DNA of 64,000 nucleotides from Eutreptiella sp. 'Long Island Sound 2002' (lineage: Eukaryota; Euglenozoa; Euglenophyceae; Eutreptiales; Eutreptiaceae). Each line of letters opens with the position of its first letter. The first letter of the stretch is position 1. The notes beneath the pieces were generated by a model. The model had not been told where the DNA came from, did not search any database, and saw nothing but the letters and a program-made list of their open reading frames with translations. The DNA lies in contig OZ038395.1 in NCBI GenBank assembly GCA_964036045.1, positions 12,009,298 to 12,073,297 on the forward strand, given 5' to 3'. The translations under genes and the position numbers were made by a program. This document shows positions 41,748 to 51,615 of the stretch, in pieces.

Positions 41748-41774
41748 GTCATCAATACCTTCACGTTCACCCAC

Positions 41775-42377
41775 ATATGTGTACCAAATACAAAGTTGTG
41801 TTTTCTTTGTTTTTGCTAGATACTAGGTACTTGCTAGGTACATCATTACTTGCCCTCCCATGTGGACATATTCTGCTTGCCTCTTCGATGCACCTGCCTC
41901 TTTACCTTCTACTGAACATGCTTTAACTAACATACAAGAGTGATAACAAAAGAATAGATTTCTTCGACCCCGTATTCGAATACAAATTATGTGTACGAGT
42001 GTTGTGTGCGTGCCCCGACATTGATGTGGGGCACATCCGAAACAAAATGGAGCCACCGCAGTTTGCTATCCACACAATGAATAAATCGGCACACTGGGAA
42101 CCTTAGTGCCACCGTGTAATTTTTTTCAGTCGTCAGCCTTCGCGGCATAACAGATAGACAAATACTGTAGTACGCAGAGACGCGGAAGCCTTAAGCAACT
42201 CGCAAACACGTGTCAATCAGGTTTGAACAGTATTGAGACAGCTGGGGTCATACTGTGCGTGGGAGTCCTCATCCACCCACTCGATGAAGACAACTCGGTC
42301 CTGTAGGGCTATTTACATGTCTTGATGGACCATTGCCACCACATGTGATCACAGCTATTCGGATACAAAATACAGCA
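41775..42377. other. Intergenic, nothing recognised
   Basis: No supported ORF. TGCTTGCCTCTTCGATGCAC at 41876-41895 is a fragment of a word also present near 60530 (inverted) and 62583. Confidence 0.5.
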
Positions 42378-42563
42378 CACCTCCGTAAACTCCTCAGCCA
42401 TTGCAGCGGGATTACATGCACATGGTCATGATTGCCCCAGATTGGGGTTTCAGCCTGTCTTCAGCGCCCTATGGTGCGCCAATCTTCTTGTGATGCAACT
42501 GGCGGATGCTTCGAATAACATCCTCCACACGCTTCATAAGTTGCTCCACCTCATCCTAGTCAT
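42378..42563 (-). pseudogene. Duplicated coding fragment, copy 1
   Basis: Together with 42656-42845 it forms a direct duplication (278-bp offset) with small indels. On the minus strand both copies encode KRVEDVI(R/K)SIRQLHHKK followed by IGAP. In copy 1 the frame continues upstream through a TAG (about 42560) into an acidic stretch, so it looks like a broken gene end. Confidence 0.5.
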
Positions 42564-42655
42564 CCTCCTCTGCGTACATCTGTGTAGCGTCTGAGTCAAG
42601 CTCCTCTGACCTGATGATGACAGTAACAGAGAAAGGGGAGCAAAGTGTTGGCGCA

Positions 42656-42845
42656 CACCTCCGTAAACTCCTCAGCCATTGCAGCGGGATTACATGCACA
42701 TCGTAGGTGGTACGGACATGATCGCCCCAGATTGGGGTTTCAGCCTGTCTTCAGCGCCCAATGGTGCGCCAATCTTCTTGTGATGCAACTGGCGGATGCT
42801 TTTAATAACATCCTCCACACGCTTGCTCCACCTCATCCTAGTCAT
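42656..42845 (-). pseudogene. Duplicated coding fragment, copy 2
   Basis: Direct copy of 42378-42563 with two small length differences. It overlaps the 5' end of the following plus-strand ORF. Confidence 0.5.
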
Positions 42846-43509
42846 AGCACGTCCGGCTACCTGGGGAGAAGTTCTGCCCTCAAGTCGCATTGGGGTCTAC
42901 CCAGACATGTACATAGCCCTGGGAGACCGAGTTGTCTTCATTGAAGTTGATGAGGACTCCCATGCACAATATGACCCCAGCAGCAGGCTTGAAGTTTGTT
43001 TTGTCTCTGGTTCATTTTGTCCATATACACAATACAAAAACATGGCACCCTCCCGCCAGAGGAATTATGCAACACTTTGCAAAGCACTCATAGCATGTTC
43101 AAAGTTGGATGAACGAAAACTGGGATGGATTGCGAAGTTTTGGGATAGGTACGTATGGAATGAACAAGCCGAACAAGCGTTTGAACAAGCAAGATGCGCC
43201 AAACAGGACCACATCCTAGACAAACTGTTACACCCAAGAAAGTGTTGGCTGATGATGACCCACATTGAGAAAATGAAAATGGGAAAAATAAAGGGCCTAC
43301 TGGTGCTCGAAGGACAGGAGTATCGAGGCATAGAAGTTCTCACCACAGAACATGAGGATTTTGACTTATTCTACCCGGGAAAAAACGGGGAAGCGATGCT
43401 TGGTGATCGCTCATTTTTGATTGTGAACAACACACTGTATTGTTCATATCGGAGATACGAAAAGATAATCGGCGACATGACGAGATTGACACACACACAC
43501 CACAGATAA
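42796..43509 (+). CDS. PD-(D/E)xK-like nuclease (N-terminus probably lost)
   Basis: The ATG at 42796 lies in the duplicated fragment, so only the part from about 42850 (RPATWGEVLPSSRIGVY) looks native. The block VYPDMYIALGDR then VVFIEVDEDSHAQY resembles PD-(D/E)xK nucleases found in large DNA viruses and mobile elements, where a PD is followed by a hydrophobic strand and E-x-D-E plus a conserved His. The C-terminal half (GLLVLEGQEYRGIEVL and onward) is not recognised. The 5' fusion to duplicated sequence suggests the gene was cut by a rearrangement. Confidence 0.5.
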   Translation: MLLITSSTRLLHLILVIARPATWGEVLPSSRIGVYPDMYIALGDRVVFIEVDEDSHAQYDPSSRLEVCFVSGSFCPYTQYKNMAPSRQRNYATLCKALIACSKLDERKLGWIAKFWDRYVWNEQAEQAFEQARCAKQDHILDKLLHPRKCWLMMTHIEKMKMGKIKGLLVLEGQEYRGIEVLTTEHEDFDLFYPGKNGEAMLGDRSFLIVNNTLYCSYRRYEKIIGDMTRLTHTHHR

Positions 43510-43775
43510 TGGTGAACCCCATAGATTTGTAGTTGATGTGCACCATGATCCTGGAACAAATGATTTTGTAGCCCGTGACATGTATGCGGAGTTGCGATCA
43601 CTCGTTTGGAACGCGAGCAGGACAGCATTGGAGGATCTGCAGGGAAACCTAGAAATGGTCATTGAAAGGGTTGAGGAGGAACAGGGAAGAACAAGATTCA
43701 ATATTGGGTTAACACGGGGGCCATTCGCAGTCCCCACCCCTACCCGTATTCATGTGTCCATGAGGACCTCCTAAT
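43510..43775 (+). pseudogene. Truncated paralog of the 57719-58066 gene
   Basis: The frame has no ATG near its start. From about 43525 its codons match the C-terminal two thirds of the 115-aa protein at 57719 (VHHDP, MYAELR, LVWNA, TALEDLQ, GPFAVPTPT, HVSMRTS), and the DNA is also similar. The N-terminal third is missing. Confidence 0.65.
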
Positions 43776-43867
43776 ATGCCATCCTCAGACTCATAAAGTC
43801 AGCTCCTTTTGCAATGCGGGCCGCTTTGCAATGTGCAATTCGACCTAGCTCACACACGTCACGCATG

Positions 43868-44389
43868 TCACATTGTTAACTTCCAGGGTTGTACCCCCGA
43901 CTGTAACATCCACGGAGGGGTTTGCCTTAGGTTGCCCAATAACATTTGGATTTTGAATCTAGGGTAATGTCGGGGGTCCTCCTTCCGCGTTCGTTTTCCG
44001 AATGTCCCTGGCTCTCTGAACCTGTTAGTCTCCTCGAACCTTAACCCTAACTTGTTAGTTGTCCGAACGCGTTTGTTATATTCCTGCATATATTCCCGCA
44101 TAACGTGTTCACACATCTTGCACTCCTCACCCCATGGTTTTGTCATGCAGTCATGCTGATTACGGCAGATAAATGCCTGTAAATGCTTTCGCTCCCGTCG
44201 ATCCCCCCATCGTCCATAGTGTTCGTTGTTGTTATAGTGGTTCGAAATCTTTTTCAGCCATCTCTCCTTCATCGCCCTCCGGGCAGATAGTCTGTTCAAC
44301 ACAGACTCACATTCATCCTTGCAACCCTCTTTGTCTTTTGCTTTCTGACAGGGGCCACTTTGCTGCTGTATCGCGTTGCAGTTCAGCAC
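43868..44389 (-). CDS. Hypothetical Cys-containing basic protein (up to 173 aa)
   Basis: An open frame follows a TAG upstream. It has no ATG until MKERWLKKIS (about codon 40), so the start is unsettled or an upstream exon exists. CxxxC/CxxC pairs (CKDECE, CRNQHDC, CKMCEH) and many Arg/Lys suggest nucleic-acid or zinc binding. Family unknown. Confidence 0.4.
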   Translation of the reverse strand: MLNCNAIQQQSGPCQKAKDKEGCKDECESVLNRLSARRAMKERWLKKISNHYNNNEHYGRWGDRRERKHLQAFICRNQHDCMTKPWGEECKMCEHVMREYMQEYNKRVRTTNKLGLRFEETNRFREPGTFGKRTRKEDPRHYPRFKIQMLLGNLRQTPPWMLQSGVQPWKLTM

Positions 44390-44594
44390 GTTATGCCCGC
44401 GGAAATACCACCACTATCAGACCATTTGCGATAATATCACTCATTTTCGCTTTGGTGATGACGGGCGTCACCGTCATGTTTTGTGTTGTTTCGCTTGCAA
44501 ACAAACGACCACGACCACACGTCGTGCGTGCAGGGTGTTTTCCAAATAACACCGGTCTTGGTTGTTTTTTCTGTGGGGTTTGACGAGGATCAAA

Positions 44595-44840
44595 TCAATC
44601 AACGGCAAGCATAACACAAAGGCAGGCACCGAACACGGGTGGAAATAACGGAAACGGTTGTTTGCAGTCACAACATCGTGTTTTGCACAGAATAAGTACA
44701 GCCAGGTCGGTCATATATACACAACAAATAGGCCACCCATTTTGGGTCTTTATCACCCCTCTCTCCCAGAGAAGAAGAAGAAAAAAGAAACAAATAAAAA
44801 TCACGAACGCAGCGACAACAACAGCAAATGTCAAGGACAT
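44595..44840 (-). CDS. Small membrane protein (81 aa), hypothetical
   Basis: ATG at 44840. One long hydrophobic segment (FAVVVAAFVIFICFFFLLLL) near the N-terminus followed by Cys-rich sequence. It sits 35 bp after the MYND gene on the same strand. Support is only the hydrophobic profile. Confidence 0.3.
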   Translation of the reverse strand: MSLTFAVVVAAFVIFICFFFLLLLWERGVIKTQNGWPICCVYMTDLAVLILCKTRCCDCKQPFPLFPPVFGACLCVMLAVD

Positions 44841-44875
44841 GTGCGTGTGTTGTTCGACGGACGGGCACCCACCCA

Positions 44876-46097
44876 CTATGACCGGCCGCCACACGATTGC
44901 TTGTGGACGCGCCAGTGTTGCTTCTGGCACTTCCTGGAGCAGTACGCGATGTTCAGGCAGCCCTTGCACCTTCTGCAAAACGCAAGTTTAAAACACGCGC
45001 TACAACACTGGAGTTCAGTTCTGACACTCTGCGGTTCATCGAACTCCCGAAGCCCCGGAAGAAAGTCACCCCCCGTTATGACGCTCACTGGGAGTACACT
45101 GGGCATGCACACGAGCTTATAGTATTCAAAATGGAACTTTGACACCAGTGCCCGGCGACGATAGGCCTGTTCCATTTCCAGTAACCCCATTATCAGCTGG
45201 TCTTCGACGACACCACCACAGAGTAACACCGTGATCAGCCCTTGCACCTGGTCAGCCAGGTAAAGGAGCTTCCGTTTGTGCGACCTGAGGCGGGAGAGGG
45301 GTGGGTGTACCGCCGGTATGCACGACGCGCACACGTTGTTGTGTGTGTCGGAGGCAGCAGCGCAGCAAGCACATACGGATAGTCTTTTAGTGTGACGATC
45401 GTGGTCTCGCTGTCCATCTCAATACAGTCGGCGATGTACCGCTTCAGGCGCACTAATGATGGATACCGTCGGCTGTCACCGACGATGGCGATGGAGACCG
45501 CGGCGGTGGTGGCGGCGGTCGGAAACCGGGTCGACAGGCTGAAATACACCGCCGGCAGGTGGACACTTGCCGGTGGGAAGCAGTATACGCCATCCAGGCC
45601 CTCGATGGATCGCTGCAGTAAGATCTCTGTACACACAACACATTAGCGGGTGCATACACGCACGCTCCACATGCGCACGAACGAACGGTGACGGCGGTGG
45701 GTGCACACAACACACCTTGCTCCAGAACCAACGATCCAACGGATAGGGCACGCGAGACGTTGAGCATGCACGCAATCCCGTGGCGGTCGTCTAACACGGA
45801 CAGCAGCACCAAAATACGCCTGGCAAGGGGCTCTAGTACTGATCGGAGGAGGCAGTACACCCGCGACGCGGTTCCCATTTGGCCGATCGCGTCCACCTCC
45901 AGCGGTTTTTGAAGAAGATCGGTCAGGAATGGGGCGTCCGCGTGGCACTCCAGTCGCTCGACGAATGACAGCCAGGTTTCACACAACCGGTCGATGTACG
46001 GGTTGTGCTGTCGGTTGCTGCGAGTGACGGCGCGGTTGAACACGTAGACCGTCCCGCTTGGCACGACTGGGCCAGCTACAACCACCGTGGCAGACAT
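44876..46097 (-). CDS. MYND zinc-finger protein, three exons (360 aa)
   Basis: The exons are 46097-45716, 45626-45335 and 45284-44876. Introns are 89 bp (CAAG|GTGTGT ... GTGTACAG) and 50 bp (CAAC|GTGTGC ... CCGCCTCAG). Codons are completed exactly at both junctions and the total is 361 codons including the stop. The C-terminus is a MYND finger: CCSACFKLAFCRRC, then CLNIAYCSRKCQKQHW and HKQSC, with all eight ligands. The first 300 residues (starting MSATVVVAGPVV, with NPYIDRLCETWLSFVERLEC) are unrecognised. MYND fingers bind proline-rich partners. Giant viruses of the pandoravirus type carry many MYND proteins, but hosts have them too. A fragment of exon 1 is duplicated at 47425-47575. Confidence 0.75.
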
Positions 46098-46507
46098 CTC
46101 GAGAGAAAACGATTGGCTACAGCCACAAAAAGAATACGACGACCGACAAACACAGATAAATCAAAAACCACAAGAAAAGTTTCCAAATCCATCCCCCTTC
46201 CTTTTGTGCACACAGATCGGTGTATACAACTCCGTGTGTGTGTGTGTGTGTGTGTTGCGTGATTCGTGCTGACGTGCTGCTGTCTATTCTTAGGTGCGTA
46301 CGTCACCGGCCGCAGCGCGCGCTCCGACCCGGATGGCGTCGCGCGCGCGCGGATGAGACACCGTCTCTATCTACTATCACCCATTTCTCCTCACGCTCGT
46401 TCATTACACCCTGCTCCAATTCGTGTCGGTCTTCCACACGTCCTTCAGTTTACGGAACGACGCGTTCAACGTGTCGACGTCGTGCGCCCCCGAGGATCTG
46501 TCTGCGT

Positions 46508-46804
46508 ATGTGTATGCGTTTCATGACAAATGACAGCACACAGAGAGAACACGATATCGTTCTCACCAAAATATTTTGCGTGAATTTCCTCCGCGGCACT
46601 GACATTTTTGAGTGCACTTGCGTACACGTGCAATGCACACAGTTTACCAAAAAACCCGGTCTATGGTTCGCCCCACCCGAGCACTGTCATGGGCAGGTGG
46701 TAGTGTTGCGTGTCCGCGAGAAGGAGTTCGAATGTCCCCCCGGCATGCGTTGCATAGGTGACCATCAGTGGACTTCTACTTGCAACCACAGCCGCTCTGT
46801 GTAA
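46508..46804 (+). CDS. Hypothetical Cys-rich protein (98 aa)
   Basis: ATG at 46508; the frame is open further upstream without ATG. Contains FECTCVHVQCTQF, WFAPPEHC, VVVLRVREKEFECPPG and HQWTSTC. The even spread of Cys and aromatic residues suggests a folded small domain. Family unknown. Confidence 0.35.
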   Translation: MCMRFMTNDSTQREHDIVLTKIFCVNFLRGTDIFECTCVHVQCTQFTKKPGLWFAPPEHCHGQVVVLRVREKEFECPPGMRCIGDHQWTSTCNHSRSV

Positions 46805-47034
46805 TTGTCTTCAAAGAGGAATGGCGTAGGAGAAGCCACAGACCTTCTGATTGCAGCCTACGCTGAACTTAGTCAATACATACCAGAACCGGATACCACC
46901 TGCACAGATGGTATACGACGTCAGCTACGTTTCAAGCCATACGAGCAATTCAGAATACGCGCACAAGGGGACTTCTGAGTACTTTTTGCCAGCTTGGTTG
47001 TAAAGCAAAAAGGAAACATTCAGGGGCGTTCAGA
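46805..47034. other. Intergenic
   Basis: Nothing recognised. GGGGCGTTCAGACTACCT near 47021 resembles GGGGTGTTCAGACTACCT near 58814. Confidence 0.4.
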
Positions 47035-47250
47035 CTACCTACTACGTCCAAACCCATGTCCTGTGTCATGGCTGGATTTCATCGCCATCGAGAAATCTAC
47101 AACTCCAGACAGTGTACAGATTTGTACAGTGGCCTTGTACAGATTTGCAACTGATGCTGATGAACTACAGTGTGCATTGAAAATGGCTATAAAAATGAAG
47201 CTATCCATCACGACCTCTTCCCAAAATTCAATGGGCAATGGGCAAGGTGT
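47035..47250 (-). pseudogene. F-box-like fragment, inverted copy of 61476-61560
   Basis: On the minus strand it reads LPIEFWEEVVMDSFIFIA, the same words as the plus strand at 61482-61545. Both are N-terminal F-box-like starts without a full protein. The DNA is about 90% identical over roughly 70 bp. Confidence 0.45.
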
Positions 47251-47424
47251 ATTTTCTCTGTGACAGTTACCTAAAGTTACCTAAGGTTACACACCCCAAA
47301 AGCCGCAACCTGTTTTTTTTTCACTCTGTAAAAAGTTTTGCCACCCTGTCAAAAGTTCCCTTCTGCGCCTATTGTGATTTTTTTCCTTGGGCGAAAAAAC
47401 AGGGTGTGGGTTTTGTCGGTCTAT

Positions 47425-47575
47425 GTTTTCGAACATGCGGTCACTCCTAGCCATCGACCGCAGAATCCGTACATCGACCGATTGCGTGACGCCTGGTTGG
47501 TGGTTGTCAGACAACTAGAGTGCCACGCAAATGTTGCATTCCTGACACTCAGCCTGCCCATTCCCTTTTACCCAC
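47425..47575 (+). pseudogene. Fragment of MYND-gene exon 1
   Basis: On the plus strand it reads VFEHAVTPSHRPQNPYIDRL then ECHANVAFLT, against VFNRAVTRSNRQHNPYIDRL and ECHADAPFLT in the MYND gene. It is bounded by unrelated sequence, inverted relative to the parent, and lacks the finger. Confidence 0.7.
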
Positions 47576-47644
47576 CACCGCAGGGCAATCGTAGCACAAC
47601 GCAAAGAAGGAATCGGATGGCAGATCAGAGATTTGGCCCGGATC

Positions 47645-48784
47645 TCAGATCGCAGGGTTTCTTACTGTCATACCATCGTCCGAGGTGGTGTACCACCTGT
47701 GACAACAGTACCAATCGTCGACGGAAGAAAACCCAAAAATTGCATGGCTCAGGTCAGCTGGGACATTAAGTCGACAAAAGATCATGATAGCAACGGGTGC
47801 AATGCTCCATTGCCACGCGATTCTCAAAGCGATATGACGCCTGTCGTTTCCGGAATTACACTGACGTCCACAAAATTCGACCATCGCGAGCCTATACGTG
47901 TCTCTACCGTCAGTGAAGAGTTGCCGCAGCGCAGGCAGGACCCTTTCCTGTACACAGTTCCACGAGTCGTCACCACTCTGGTCCCATTTTGACCATTCAG
48001 CCTTTTGACGCAGGATAATATAAAAGTGCGCATTCTGTAGTCGATATGCGTGTGTCCATATTACGTGACGGAGCCTGGAAATCACGAATGACCTTGGTGC
48101 ATACGGGTTGGTCGGAAACACTTCGCACCCTGTGGGGGTCAGGACCCTTACTTGAAAGTCCGGGATGACTGCGCTTGGATTGGCTTCTGAGAGTACCTGA
48201 CAGATGCCCGAGTAGAGTTGCTCAGCGTCCGCGGTGCATCTGTGACTTTGGCGGAGCATGTGTCTCCCAAATGCCCGATGAAGCACCATTGCCGTCATAC
48301 GCTGCCTTTCTGGCCCCCTGCGTAGATGCTGTGCAACCGGGCGAATTCTCTGTATCGCAGCATGCCACAGGCCATGTCGTCCTTCTTGTTGCCGGGGTGG
48401 CTCCACAAAAAGGTAACACGGGATACCCGTTGCGTGAGCCAGTCTTGCCAGTGTTTTTCTCAATTTCTTCTTGTACACCCTCAGAGTCTGCAAGGCTTCG
48501 GTGCCGAAGAGGGGCTCAACGTCGTACCGTACTCCCTGTACTGGCCTGTAGATTGCCTGTCGGATACCGATACGAACAACAACGTGCAATCCGACCAACC
48601 ATGCCAACACTTGCGCGGATCGCAAAACTCCCCATCGGCGTGCCTTCAGTCCTGCCTTCAGTCGAGTGCGTCGATTGGTGTCGATCACCCGTCTGACCAT
48701 CACCAATATAAAGAATAAACTGAGCAGACAGAAAGAAAACCGTATGACAACATCACGAGTTCTACACGGAGAAAGACAGCTCAT
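47645..48784 (-). CDS. Hypothetical protein with N-terminal membrane anchor (379 aa), paralog 1
   Basis: ATG at 48784. A hydrophobic stretch at residues 13-30 (VIRFSFCLLSLFFILVMV) is followed by a basic region, so type II anchoring or a signal anchor is likely. The body has LRVYKKKLRKTLARLAHATG, PCYLFVEP and a C-terminal VAIMIFCRLNVPADLSHAIFG. The neighbour at 50563 is a close copy. Nothing places it in a known family. The pair lies in two roughly 1.2-kb direct duplications (47593-48835 and 50500-51705). Confidence 0.7.
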   Translation of the reverse strand: MSCLSPCRTRDVVIRFSFCLLSLFFILVMVRRVIDTNRRTRLKAGLKARRWGVLRSAQVLAWLVGLHVVVRIGIRQAIYRPVQGVRYDVEPLFGTEALQTLRVYKKKLRKTLARLAHATGIPCYLFVEPPRQQEGRHGLWHAAIQRIRPVAQHLRRGPERQRMTAMVLHRAFGRHMLRQSHRCTADAEQLYSGICQVLSEANPSAVIPDFQVRVLTPTGCEVFPTNPYAPRSFVISRLRHVIWTHAYRLQNAHFYIILRQKAEWSKWDQSGDDSWNCVQERVLPALRQLFTDGRDTYRLAMVEFCGRQCNSGNDRRHIALRIAWQWSIAPVAIMIFCRLNVPADLSHAIFGFSSVDDWYCCHRWYTTSDDGMTVRNPAI

Positions 48785-49571
48785 CGATGCAACCCGACGG
48801 AGCAGGTTTCCAGAAGAATTTAAAATTGCTTATATTGAATGTATCTGTTTTCTTTTCAGCTGCTTCGTGTTTTTGGAGAGGTACCAACCCCGAGCGAAAG
48901 GGAATAGACACTCAGAAAGTGTGTGCCTAACTAGCCCTAGCCCGAAGAGTGTTAGCTGATTATTTTGCTGACAGTTTTGGAACCCCAGAGGGTAACATCA
49001 TCAGAAAAAAGGACTAGGATTCTACATACCCGGTGACCCCAAGCCCTGTCGACAAAATCATTGACTACACGAGCTTGTATATCGCAATTGGGACACAATA
49101 TCTGTATTACTGAGGCCAGACTCAAAGAATCGCATGCGCAAAAATTCCACTGATAAACACATACAAGCTCGTATTGTGCGATTGAAACGCTTGCGTTTTC
49201 AGAAATGCTTCTGTAGGCCACTTCTGCAAAAAGATTGCATCTGCGTTGTTCCGGGTTTTAATCAGATATTCAACCTTTTCGTTTTTCCTTTCTGTGTATC
49301 CATGAACTTATCAGGAAAAGGCGCTGAAAACGGTAATGGCATCGAATATTGGGATGCGCTTCTGTAGCTTTCGGTGATGATAGTCGGAGCTTTCGAAAAC
49401 TGCCATCTGTGCGCAGCAAAAGGGGCATGATGGTGGATAAACCCTGTACCTGTTTTAAAGGTATGGCCCCCGCATGCCACGATTTTTCAATTTTGTCACG
49501 GAGAACCGCACGACTGTCCAATGCGGAATGTGATTTATAGGAGCGGTCTTTTCAATCACTTCCACATCAAT
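48785..49571. other. Intergenic with one gene fragment
   Basis: No intact gene. It includes the EEP fragment at 49223-49297 and otherwise short frames. Confidence 0.4.
49223..49297 (-). pseudogene. Fragment of an EEP-family nuclease/phosphatase gene
   Basis: GCAAAAAGATTGCATCTGC and ATCAGATATTCAACCTTTTC match 63932-63990 in the same orientation. There they encode the N-terminal part (EYLINNANKADAIFLQ) of the gene at the right edge. Only this piece is present here. Confidence 0.6.
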
Positions 49572-50024
49572 TCATGCCCAATACCAACCCTTTTTTCTGA
49601 AATCATCTTTTACAGAAAGAAATTTGGGTGAGATGCCACATTGTGACACTTGCAACTTATAGGAACTTGCATGAAACTTGCAAAAGTAGGGTATCACGCG
49701 GGGATTCAATTTCGTTAACCAGACCAGCGCTGAGTTCAATCGTATGTACAAGCAACACGACACAAAATCCACGTATACAGTGTTCCATTCACTACATTGT
49801 AGCACACAATGTAGGACTGCGTGGGTGCTGAGTTCTGGTGATGAGGATGACAACCCCAGGTAAGCGAACATAGCATACTCCCAGTTCTCCTTTTTCCCGC
49901 CACGTATGTCATGGAACCACGATTGCAAGAACACGAACAACTCATTCAAGAAAACGCTGTGGTAAAAAGATAGGCGTTCGAATGTTGATATCGCCTTCTG
50001 CCCCGGACACTTGGGGGCGCCCAT
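49572..50024 (-). CDS. Hypothetical protein (150 aa)
   Basis: ATG at 50024 and a single open frame. Contains FERLSFYHSVFLNELFVFLQ, YVDFVSCCLYIRLNSALVWL and several Cys. No domain recognised. Supported only by length in an AT-richer region. Confidence 0.4.
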   Translation of the reverse strand: MGAPKCPGQKAISTFERLSFYHSVFLNELFVFLQSWFHDIRGGKKENWEYAMFAYLGLSSSSPELSTHAVLHCVLQCSEWNTVYVDFVSCCLYIRLNSALVWLTKLNPRVIPYFCKFHASSYKLQVSQCGISPKFLSVKDDFRKKGWYWA

Positions 50025-50082
50025 TCCCCTTTTGCCACCGTCAATTACAACTGCGTTTCCCGTATTTTCAGAAAATTAAGAG

Positions 50083-50454
50083 TCAGGGTTGGAAGCAGGC
50101 AACACCCTGACCCCTCGCATGTACATGTGTGAGAAGAGAAACAACGCACGAAAAAAGATGTGGGTACTCACCGCCTTGCACTGAAGCTAGCTTGCAGGCA
50201 ATTCGTACCTTTGTCGGTATATGTGTGTCCTGTTCTGCCCCCTGATGAATGATGGTTAGGTTGGTGTTAGGGAGAGGACACCAAAGCACACACCACCAAC
50301 CCCCCTTACCAACACCTCTGGCTTTGGAGGTGGTGGTCCCACATGCCTGCCCCACAAGTGGACTGCGATGGAACGCCCCACATGCCAAGCAGAAGACGCC
50401 CGCCGCGAGTGGGGTGTAATATTCCATCCATTCTAAAGGGGGGGGGGGGGGCAT
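50083..50454 (-). CDS. Hypothetical protein (123 aa)
   Basis: ATG at 50454, immediately at a poly-G tract (minus-strand poly-C, giving the Pro run after Met). Contains EYYTPLAAGVFCLACGAFHR. No domain recognised; may be spurious. Confidence 0.3.
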   Translation of the reverse strand: MPPPPPLEWMEYYTPLAAGVFCLACGAFHRSPLVGQACGTTTSKARGVGKGGWWCVLWCPLPNTNLTIIHQGAEQDTHIPTKVRIACKLASVQGGEYPHLFSCVVSLLTHVHARGQGVACFQP

Positions 50455-50562
50455 GTGCCTGTTGGTTTTTCCCTTCTACCCGCCATCGACGTCAATAATA
50501 GCACAACGCAAAGAACGAATCGGATGCAAATTAAATGGCGGCTCAGATATTTGGCCCCTATC

Positions 50563-51576
50563 TCAGATCGCAGGGTTTCTTACTGTCATGCCAGCGTCCG
50601 AGGTGGTGTACCACCTGTGACAACAAAGACCATCGTCGACGGAGGAAAACCCAAAAATTGCATGGCTCAGGTCAGCTGGGACATTGAGTCGACAGAAGAT
50701 CATGATAGCAATGGGTGCAATGCTCCATTGCCACGCGATTCGGATCTCCGATCCATGATGTTCGACCATTACAAGCCTATACATGTCTCTACTGTCAGTG
50801 AAGAGTTGCCGCAGCGCAGGCAGGACCCTTTCCTGCACACATCTCTGGTCCCATTTTGACGGTCCAGCCTCTGAATACAATAGGATAATATGAAAGTGCG
50901 CATTCTGCAGTCGATACGCGTGTGTCCATATTACGTAACGGAGCCTGGAGATCACGAATGACCTTGGTGCATTGCACCAAAAGTCGCGGTGTTCGGGGGT
51001 CGGGCCCGTTACTTGAAAGTCCGGGATGACTGCGCTTGGATAATAATAATCTGAGAGTACCTGACGGATGCCCGAGTAGAGTTTCTCAGCGTCCGCGGTG
51101 CATCTGTAACTTTGGCGGAGCACGTGTCTCCCGAATGCCCGATGAAGCACCATTGCCGTCATACGCTGCCTTACCGGCCCCCTGTGTAGATGATGTGCAA
51201 CCGGGCGAATTCTCTGTATCGCAGCATGCCACAGGCCACGTCGTCTACCAAAAGGCTCCACAAAAAGGTAACACGGGATACCCGTTGCGTGAGCCAGTCT
51301 TGCCAGTGTTTTTCTCAATTTCTTCTTGTACACCCTCAGAGTCTGCAAGGCTTCGGTGCCGAATAGGGGCTCAACCTCGTGGAACAGGGACCATGGCACA
51401 GGGGGTACTGGATCGTAGATTGTCTGTCGGTTATCGATACGAACAGCAACGTGCAATCCGACCTGCCATGCCAACACTTGCGCGGATCGCGAAACGCCCC
51501 ATCGGCGTGCCTTCAGTCCTGCCTTCAGTCGAGTGCGTCGATTGGTCCCGATCACCCGTTTGACCATCACCAACAT
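50563..51576 (-). CDS. Hypothetical membrane-anchored protein, paralog 2
   Basis: Closely similar to the product of 47645-48784 over its length, with short indels (for example in the VEPFGRRRG region and around 51013). The ATG used by paralog 1 is present here as ATGAGGTGTCTTTC (51648 region), but one extra base near 51625 puts it out of frame. The first usable ATG is about 51576 within the anchor segment. The body is intact, so the copy may be decaying or use another start. Confidence 0.6.
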   Translation of the reverse strand: MLVMVKRVIGTNRRTRLKAGLKARRWGVSRSAQVLAWQVGLHVAVRIDNRQTIYDPVPPVPWSLFHEVEPLFGTEALQTLRVYKKKLRKTLARLAHATGIPCYLFVEPFGRRRGLWHAAIQRIRPVAHHLHRGPVRQRMTAMVLHRAFGRHVLRQSYRCTADAEKLYSGIRQVLSDYYYPSAVIPDFQVTGPTPEHRDFWCNAPRSFVISRLRYVIWTHAYRLQNAHFHIILLYSEAGPSKWDQRCVQERVLPALRQLFTDSRDMYRLVMVEHHGSEIRIAWQWSIAPIAIMIFCRLNVPADLSHAIFGFSSVDDGLCCHRWYTTSDAGMTVRNPAI

Positions 51577-51615
51577 TAAGAATAAACTGAGCAGACGGAA
51601 AGAAAACCGTATCAC

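Noticed and set aside
42796-43509. Reading the PD-(D/E)xK-like ORF as an HNH or Vsr endonuclease
   Set aside because: No HNH metal-finger or Vsr-specific motif. Only the PD ... E-x-D-E-x-x-H pattern is visible.
46160-46300. GT microsatellite and short frames around 46236-46255
   Set aside because: A single (GT)10-type tract with no structure beyond it.
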